Assembly (NCBI RefSeq): GCF_000518485.1
Contig: NZ_JADR01000001.1
Span: forward strand, 682,001-746,000
Direction of reading: 5' to 3'
Length of the DNA stretch: 64,000 nt
From: Olleya marilimosa CAM030
GTDB taxonomy: Bacteria > Bacteroidota > Bacteroidia > Flavobacteriales > Flavobacteriaceae
The translations under genes were made by a program, and so were the position numbers. The notes beneath the pieces are model-generated. The model saw only the letters and a program-made list of their open reading frames with translations. It ran no database searches and was not told the origin of the DNA. Below, one piece after another: positions 59,030 through 64,000 of the stretch. How positions within the stretch are numbered: the stretch's first letter is position 1; each line of letters starts with the position of its first letter.

Positions 59030-60169
59030 TTAATTTAAAATTTTACACTTGTTTAATGTTTTTTGATAAATGGCTTCATATTGTGGTACGATTTGATGAA
59101 TATCAAAAGTTTTAGCTTGTACTTTAGCATTCATTTTAAATTGCTTTAAAACTGTTTCATCTACCAATATTTTAATAGCATTTTTACTCATGCTATCTAC
59201 ATCTCCAACGTTACTTAAATAACCGGAAAAACCTTCTTTATTCACTTCAGGTATGCCTCCTGTATTACTAGATATTACAGGTACTCCTGATGCCATAGCT
59301 TCTAAAGCTGATAATCCAAAGCTTTCGGTTTTACTTGGCAATAAAAACAAATCAGAAAAGCAAAGTATTCTATCAATCTCATTACTATTTCCAAAAAAGA
59401 CAACCTTATCGCTTATACCTAATTTTTCACATAAACGCTCAGCAGGTTCTCTTTCTGGACCTTCACCAACCATCATTAGCTTAGCAGGAATTTCTTTTTG
59501 AATGTTATTAAAAATATTTATTACATCTGGAATACGCTTTACTTCTCGCATATTACTAATATGAGTAATTATTTTTTCATTATCATTAGCCATCATAACA
59601 CGTTGACAGTCCGTGAAATTATGACTAAACTTATTTATATCTATAAAGTTTGTCACTACATCAATGTCGTTTTTAATATCAAATAAACGCAAGGTATCAT
59701 CTTTTAAACTTTGCGATACAGCAGTTACTGCATCAGATTTATTAATACTAAAAGTTACTGCAGGTTTATAAAATGGATGACTACCTACTAAGGTAATATC
59801 TGTACCATGTAATGTAGTTACAATTGGCACATAAATATCATCTTCTCTTAACATTTTTTGAGCCATATAAGCAGCATAAGCATGTGGTATTGCATAATGT
59901 ACATGCAAGACTTCAATTTGATGAAGCTTAACCATATCTACTAATTTACTAGATAATGCTAACTCATATGGTTGATAGTGAAATAATGGGTACTCTGGCA
60001 CATTTACTTCATGAAAATGCACATTATTACCCAATAACTCAAGCCTAACTGGTTGATTATATGTTATAAAATGAATCTCGTGACCACGTTTGGATAGCTC
60101 CAAACCTAATTCTGTTGCTACTACTCCGCTTCCTCCAAATGTTGGATAACATACAATTCCTATTTTCAT
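59030..60169 (-). CDS. bshA: N-acetyl-alpha-D-glucosaminyl-L-malate synthase BshA
   Basis: A 379-residue GT4 glycosyltransferase with two Rossmann lobes. The N-terminal MKIGIVCYPTFGGSGVVATELG is the BshA signature. HVHYAIPHAYAAYMA, NFIDINKF and the GT4 sugar-nucleotide motif LLPSKTESFGLSALEAMASGVPV (seen as SKTESFGLSALEAMASG) follow. It makes GlcNAc-malate from UDP-GlcNAc and malate, the first step of bacillithiol synthesis, known in Firmicutes and Bacteroidota. No other bsh gene is in the window. Confidence 0.93.
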   Translation of the reverse strand: MKIGIVCYPTFGGSGVVATELGLELSKRGHEIHFITYNQPVRLELLGNNVHFHEVNVPEYPLFHYQPYELALSSKLVDMVKLHQIEVLHVHYAIPHAYAAYMAQKMLREDDIYVPIVTTLHGTDITLVGSHPFYKPAVTFSINKSDAVTAVSQSLKDDTLRLFDIKNDIDVVTNFIDINKFSHNFTDCQRVMMANDNEKIITHISNMREVKRIPDVINIFNNIQKEIPAKLMMVGEGPEREPAERLCEKLGISDKVVFFGNSNEIDRILCFSDLFLLPSKTESFGLSALEAMASGVPVISSNTGGIPEVNKEGFSGYLSNVGDVDSMSKNAIKILVDETVLKQFKMNAKVQAKTFDIHQIVPQYEAIYQKTLNKCKILN

Positions 60170-60222
60170 GTAATCTTTATAGTTTTATAACTTGGTCTGT
60201 GTAAATCAAATAACTTTACAAT

Positions 60223-63144
60223 TTAATCTATAATTGCTTCGTAAATTGCAGCTTGAATATTTGTTCTAATATCTTCTCTTAATAATGTATTTGGACCTTT
60301 TGACGTTGGATACGTCCTATTAGCCATAAATACATATACAATTTCTTGCTCAGGATCTGCCCAAGCATAAGTACCTGTAAATCCTGAATGACCAAAACTA
60401 GTCATACTTACACAACCGCAAGTTGGTCCAGCGTCTCCTAATTGTGGCTTATCAAAACCTATACCTCTTCTGTTGTCACTTTCGCAATAATAGCAGGTAT
60501 TAAATTTATCTAAGGTTTCATTTTTAAAATAACGTTTTCCGCCATAAAATCCTTTTTGTAAATACAATTGCATGATCTTAGCAATATCATTAGCGTTACT
60601 AAATACGCCTGCATGACCACCTACACCATCTTGCATTGCTGCTCCCATATCGTGCACGTAACCTTGTACAGTTTGGTAACGGTAATAATCATCATTCTCT
60701 GAAGGTACAATCTTAGTATCGCTAATCTTGTCATAAGGATTATACATGGTGTTATTTGCTCCTAAAGATTTATAAAAATGATCCGCAGTCAACTCGTCTA
60801 AACGTTTATTATAGTGTGATTCTATATATTGTTTTAAAATATAATAAGGTAAATCACTATAGCGATATTTTAATCTTGATAATAGCTCTGTATCCTTAAT
60901 AATAGTGTTGATTGAATCCTTATAGTCGTCTCTCATATATAGTTCAGGAGCAACTTTTACCGTAAATCCTTTACTTTTAGTTTTTCTGTAATATTTAGCC
61001 GAAGGTTTACTAGTTTCAGGATCTAAAGTCTTATAATAAAAAGGAATCCAAGGTTTTAGTTGCGCATAATGTGACAACATTTTTTTTAGAGTAACATTTT
61101 TTTTATTTGAATTTTTGTACGAAGGTATAATTTCAGAAAGTTTAGTATCTAACGACACAATACCTTGCTCCTCTAACTCCATTAATAAAGGTAGGGTCGC
61201 TACTATTTTAGTTAAAGATGCAACATCGTATAGGTCATCAAATTCTACTTTTTGTGAACCTTCATAAGTGTGCTTGCCAAAGGTTTTATTATAAATTACT
61301 TTTCCTTTTCTAGCAATCACTAACTGGATTCCTGGTGTCATTTTACCATTAACAGCGTAGTTTGCAATCGAATCAACTTTTTTAAGCGCGTAGCTTGACA
61401 TACCAACACGCTCTGGTATTGAGTATCCTAAACGCTCTAAAGAATTAGCCTGTTTACCATCTCCAACATTAAAAAACTCACCTGCAGATACTGGTAATGT
61501 TCCTTTTGCTGGAATTGCACCAAATAGTAATTGAGCCGATTTTTCTTGAGCTATTTTACTATTTTGATAACTAACCACAACACTTTCAATATTTGTTACT
61601 GTGCTTAAATCCAATAAAGCATAAGGCTTAGCAAAGATATCTAAAACCACATTGTTTGTACGTGCTATCTCTTGCAACCAAACTAACTCTTTATTTGTAA
61701 ATTTATAATCTTTCCATGGGCTATCATTTGATTTATGAAAACCAACAATTACTGTATTGTAAGATTGAAGCTTTGCAATAAGCTCGTCTAAATTATCTGC
61801 AGCAATTTCATGAACTTTGGTATATTTTTTTAATTCGTTATAAAAAACACTACCAGAATCGTCACCTAAATTGACATAGGCAATCTTTTTTGTTTCAAGA
61901 TTCCTAAAAGGTAATTGATTAGTGGTATCTCTAGCTATAGTAATAGCGTTTTCCATTAACATTTCATATAAAGCATCGTCCTTAATTCTGTTTAAATCCG
62001 AAACTAAGTTATACGTACCTATGGGCTTGTAATTATTTAAACCTACTTTATATTTAGCCATTAATATTTTTTTAACCGAGTGTGCTAATCGCGATTCAGT
62101 AATTTCATTAGCATTATATGCCTGAATAAATTTATTTATAGCAGTAGGAACATCTCCTGACATAAGCATGACATCATTACCAGCTTTAAAAGCTGCTAAA
62201 TCAATATCTCCTGGAGCACTAAAATTGGAAGCACCTTTCATAGTTAATGCATCTGTAAAAATCAAACCTTTAAAGCCTAAACGCTCTTTTAAAATAGATG
62301 TGACTATGTTTTCTGATAACGTTGAAGGGTAACCATCTCTAGGCTCTAAGCTTGGTATATTAAGGTGCGCTACCATAACACTAGATAAACCTTCTTTAAT
62401 TAATTTTTTATAAGGATATAACTCAACCGAATCAATACGTTTTTCGTCAAAACTGACTGTTGGTAATGTTTTATGAGAGTCTGCTTCTGTATCTCCATGA
62501 CCAGGAAAATGCTTAGCATTAGCTAATACTCCTGTACTTTGCATACCTTTCATAAAGGCTAAAGCCTTATCTGTCACGTTATCTCTATCTTCTCCAAAGG
62601 ATCTGTTACCAATAATAGGATTATTTGGATTAGTGTTAATATCTACAACTGGAGCAAAATTAAAATGAACTCCAATTCGTTTACAATGCTCTCCTAACTG
62701 ACGTCCTGTTTGCTCAATTAACTGATTGTTTTTAACAGCACCAAGCGTCATATTCCAAGGAAATGCGTAAGTAGAATCTAAACGCATGCTCAAACCCCAT
62801 TCTGCATCCATACCAATTAACAATGGTACTTTAGCAGCAGCTTGCAACTCATTATTTAGTTTTGCTTGTCTAACAGGACCACCTTTTGAGTAAATTAATC
62901 CTCCAATTTTGTTGTCTCTAATTAGATTTACAATATTAATTTTTTCTTGTGGTGATTGACTTGAAAACACCTGAACCATATATAGTTGTCCAATTTTTTC
63001 TTCTAAAGACATACTATTATACAGACTATCCACCCATTGTTGTTGGGCTACAGGGTTTTTATCTAATAAAGGGTTAGGCGTATCTTGTGCAACCATGACA
63101 CAAGTAAAACATAAAAATAAGACGAGGGATTTTAAATATTGCAT
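60223..63144 (-). CDS. GH3 beta-N-acetylhexosaminidase fused to a serine beta-lactamase-like domain
   Basis: A 973-residue secreted protein. Signal peptide about 1-19 (LVLFLCFTCVMVAQ). The GH3 domain (about 40-390) includes KHFPGHGDTEADSHKTLP, the NagZ acid/base His-Asp region, and LIFTDALTMKGA with the nucleophile Asp. A GH3 C-terminal-like part follows to about 580. The last 370 residues are a class C beta-lactamase/DD-peptidase-like domain with SLTK, YSD and HSGFTGT. It probably trims peptidoglycan fragments in the periplasm. The two activities together suggest cell-wall recycling. The fusion is known in Bacteroidota. Confidence 0.9.
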   Translation of the reverse strand: MQYLKSLVLFLCFTCVMVAQDTPNPLLDKNPVAQQQWVDSLYNSMSLEEKIGQLYMVQVFSSQSPQEKINIVNLIRDNKIGGLIYSKGGPVRQAKLNNELQAAAKVPLLIGMDAEWGLSMRLDSTYAFPWNMTLGAVKNNQLIEQTGRQLGEHCKRIGVHFNFAPVVDINTNPNNPIIGNRSFGEDRDNVTDKALAFMKGMQSTGVLANAKHFPGHGDTEADSHKTLPTVSFDEKRIDSVELYPYKKLIKEGLSSVMVAHLNIPSLEPRDGYPSTLSENIVTSILKERLGFKGLIFTDALTMKGASNFSAPGDIDLAAFKAGNDVMLMSGDVPTAINKFIQAYNANEITESRLAHSVKKILMAKYKVGLNNYKPIGTYNLVSDLNRIKDDALYEMLMENAITIARDTTNQLPFRNLETKKIAYVNLGDDSGSVFYNELKKYTKVHEIAADNLDELIAKLQSYNTVIVGFHKSNDSPWKDYKFTNKELVWLQEIARTNNVVLDIFAKPYALLDLSTVTNIESVVVSYQNSKIAQEKSAQLLFGAIPAKGTLPVSAGEFFNVGDGKQANSLERLGYSIPERVGMSSYALKKVDSIANYAVNGKMTPGIQLVIARKGKVIYNKTFGKHTYEGSQKVEFDDLYDVASLTKIVATLPLLMELEEQGIVSLDTKLSEIIPSYKNSNKKNVTLKKMLSHYAQLKPWIPFYYKTLDPETSKPSAKYYRKTKSKGFTVKVAPELYMRDDYKDSINTIIKDTELLSRLKYRYSDLPYYILKQYIESHYNKRLDELTADHFYKSLGANNTMYNPYDKISDTKIVPSENDDYYRYQTVQGYVHDMGAAMQDGVGGHAGVFSNANDIAKIMQLYLQKGFYGGKRYFKNETLDKFNTCYYCESDNRRGIGFDKPQLGDAGPTCGCVSMTSFGHSGFTGTYAWADPEQEIVYVFMANRTYPTSKGPNTLLREDIRTNIQAAIYEAIID

Positions 63145-63264
63145 ATACTGAAATTGACTATTATAGTTACACTTTAATGTACAACTAAAAACTATGCCAA
63201 ATTAGTATATTTATCCCTATTATTAAAAGACTTTAAGATAGATTTATTACCTAATTACAAACCG

Positions 63265-64000
63265 TTAATCCATAACAAATTTAAAACCTAATCCAAAATA
63301 ATTAGCACTTAGTCCTGTATTACGTTGATAATTATTGTACTTAAAATCTATACTTTTTAATCCTAATTCCCAGATATGTGCAGAACTAAAAATATCTGTA
63401 TAACTTATACCAAAACCATACTGGTTGGCACTAAATTTAGATAAATCATAATCTGATGTGTAAAACTGTTCTGTAGATAGGTTTTGCTCATAAGGTGCAA
63501 AGTAGTCTGCTTCGGTTTGATCATAATATCTAAACGATGGATATAATGTAAATTTTTGCGAAATCTTTATTGGGACTTCTATACTAGCTGTATTTGATTT
63601 AATTCCCCAATCATCAAAATAATATCTATAATAAGTTCTAACGGTAAAAACTTCATTTAAATAATAATTAAAGCGAAATCCTACAGGAATTTTTATTCTA
63701 CTGTCTGGTAACCGCTCTATATCATCTGCTAATTGAAATACATCAGTATTACCAGATGATGTGTAATTAGGAATACTAGCTGCATTACCTACGTAATAAT
63801 TGTCTACATCTGAAAAATATACACGTTGTAGTGGATTTGCTAACCAGCCTTGTTGATTAACAAGATCTAAAAAGACAGAAAATTGTGCATTTTTACTAAG
63901 GATTTGAGAAAAACTTAATGATAAAGAATAGGTGTTTCTACCCTTATCCTGAATGGATTTATAATTAACTGGATTATACGCTAATGATGTGTTTCCGTTT
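63265..64000 (-). CDS. DUF3570 domain-containing outer-membrane protein (partial, C-terminal part)
   Basis: The minus-strand frame is open from the window edge to a stop at 63265-63267, giving about 245 residues. ERLPDSRIKIPVGFRFNYYL, RTYYRYYFDDWGIKSNTA, IPIKISQKFTLYPSFRYY-like (written in sequence as VPIKISQKFTLYPSFRYY) and TSDYDLSKFSANQYGFGISY match the DUF3570 family of beta-rich envelope proteins, often next to thioredoxin/FAD-transferase (ApbE) genes. The N-terminus lies outside the window. Function is unknown; it ends in the typical hydrophobic FKFVMD. Confidence 0.8.
   Translation of the reverse strand, partial: NGNTSLAYNPVNYKSIQDKGRNTYSLSLSFSQILSKNAQFSVFLDLVNQQGWLANPLQRVYFSDVDNYYVGNAASIPNYTSSGNTDVFQLADDIERLPDSRIKIPVGFRFNYYLNEVFTVRTYYRYYFDDWGIKSNTASIEVPIKISQKFTLYPSFRYYDQTEADYFAPYEQNLSTEQFYTSDYDLSKFSANQYGFGISYTDIFSSAHIWELGLKSIDFKYNNYQRNTGLSANYFGLGFKFVMD

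Noticed and set aside
1-64000. tRNA or rRNA genes
   Set aside because: No cloverleaf with a TTCGA arm or conserved rRNA segment was seen by eye on either strand; an automated scan would be decisive.

Overview
The window is a stretch of an AT-rich chromosome from a member of the Bacteroidota, most likely a marine Flavobacteriaceae. The evidence is direct. Promoters carry the Bacteroidota -7 box TAnnTTTG, and start codons lack Shine-Dalgarno sequences. The gene content is typical: BshA (bacillithiol), a fused E1 alpha/beta 2-oxoacid dehydrogenase, DUF2130, DUF3570, a bacterial SUI1 protein, a MutS2 without Smr domain, lipoproteins with a Cys-Lys start and a GH3/beta-lactamase fusion. Genus cannot be fixed from the sequence alone. 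No rRNA, tRNA, complete insertion sequence, prophage or CRISPR array was seen.

Layout. 1-5.3 kb: end of a histidine kinase, then a TetR-led operon of redox enzymes (NAD-binding oxidoreductase, nitroreductase, enone/alkenal-type reductase, YqhD-type alcohol dehydrogenase) and a secreted DJ-1/PfpI lipoprotein. This looks like a carbonyl/electrophile detoxification cassette with a perfect operator palindrome inside the TetR promoter. 5.4-18 kb: mostly minus-strand housekeeping genes (cold shock protein, DUF2130, aldehyde dehydrogenase, peroxiredoxin, YihY, small secreted proteins, M16 peptidase, two helicases) plus a ribosome hibernation factor. 17.5-28.7 kb, plus strand: DUF1853, topoisomerase III overlapping a pseudouridine synthase, an MscS channel, and a TetR-ABC-HlyD-TolC efflux operon whose ABC subunit has a degenerate nucleotide-binding domain.

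28.7-39.5 kb: E1 dehydrogenase; a 2OG-Fe oxygenase; a tightly packed SUI1-DUF1835-nucleoside phosphorylase-binding-protein operon; uracil-DNA glycosylase; a YfcC carrier; and a SatD-like/DUF3307 pair preceded by a striking 28-bp-periodic operator array. 39.9-43.2 kb is an accessory island: a lone SMC/Rad50-like ATPase with a CxxC hook that resembles RloC/PrrC-type defence proteins, plus three small genes of unknown function. 45.5-46.3 kb: a GIY-YIG nuclease gene flanked on both sides by REP-like repeats in direct and inverted orientation, a possible nuclease/repeat mobile system. 47.3-47.46 kb: an undescribed-looking structured small RNA with its own promoter, a 15-bp closing stem and a T-tract. 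47.5-64 kb: sulfurtransferase-TerB fusion, glutamate/dicarboxylate symporter, chorismate synthase, LpxH-like phosphatase, FAD/Fe-S dehydrogenase, DUF937-OmpA protein, BshA, GH3/beta-lactamase and the end of a DUF3570 protein.

The best candidates for something new are the structured RNA at 47312-47460, the GIY-YIG gene with its repeats at 45496-46297, the operator array at 38120-38212, the RloC-like ATPase at 39947-42040, and a shared activator-like motif upstream of two minus-strand promoters at 9455-9485 and 11284-11314. All family assignments are from recognition of motifs in the translated sequence; no database search was run.
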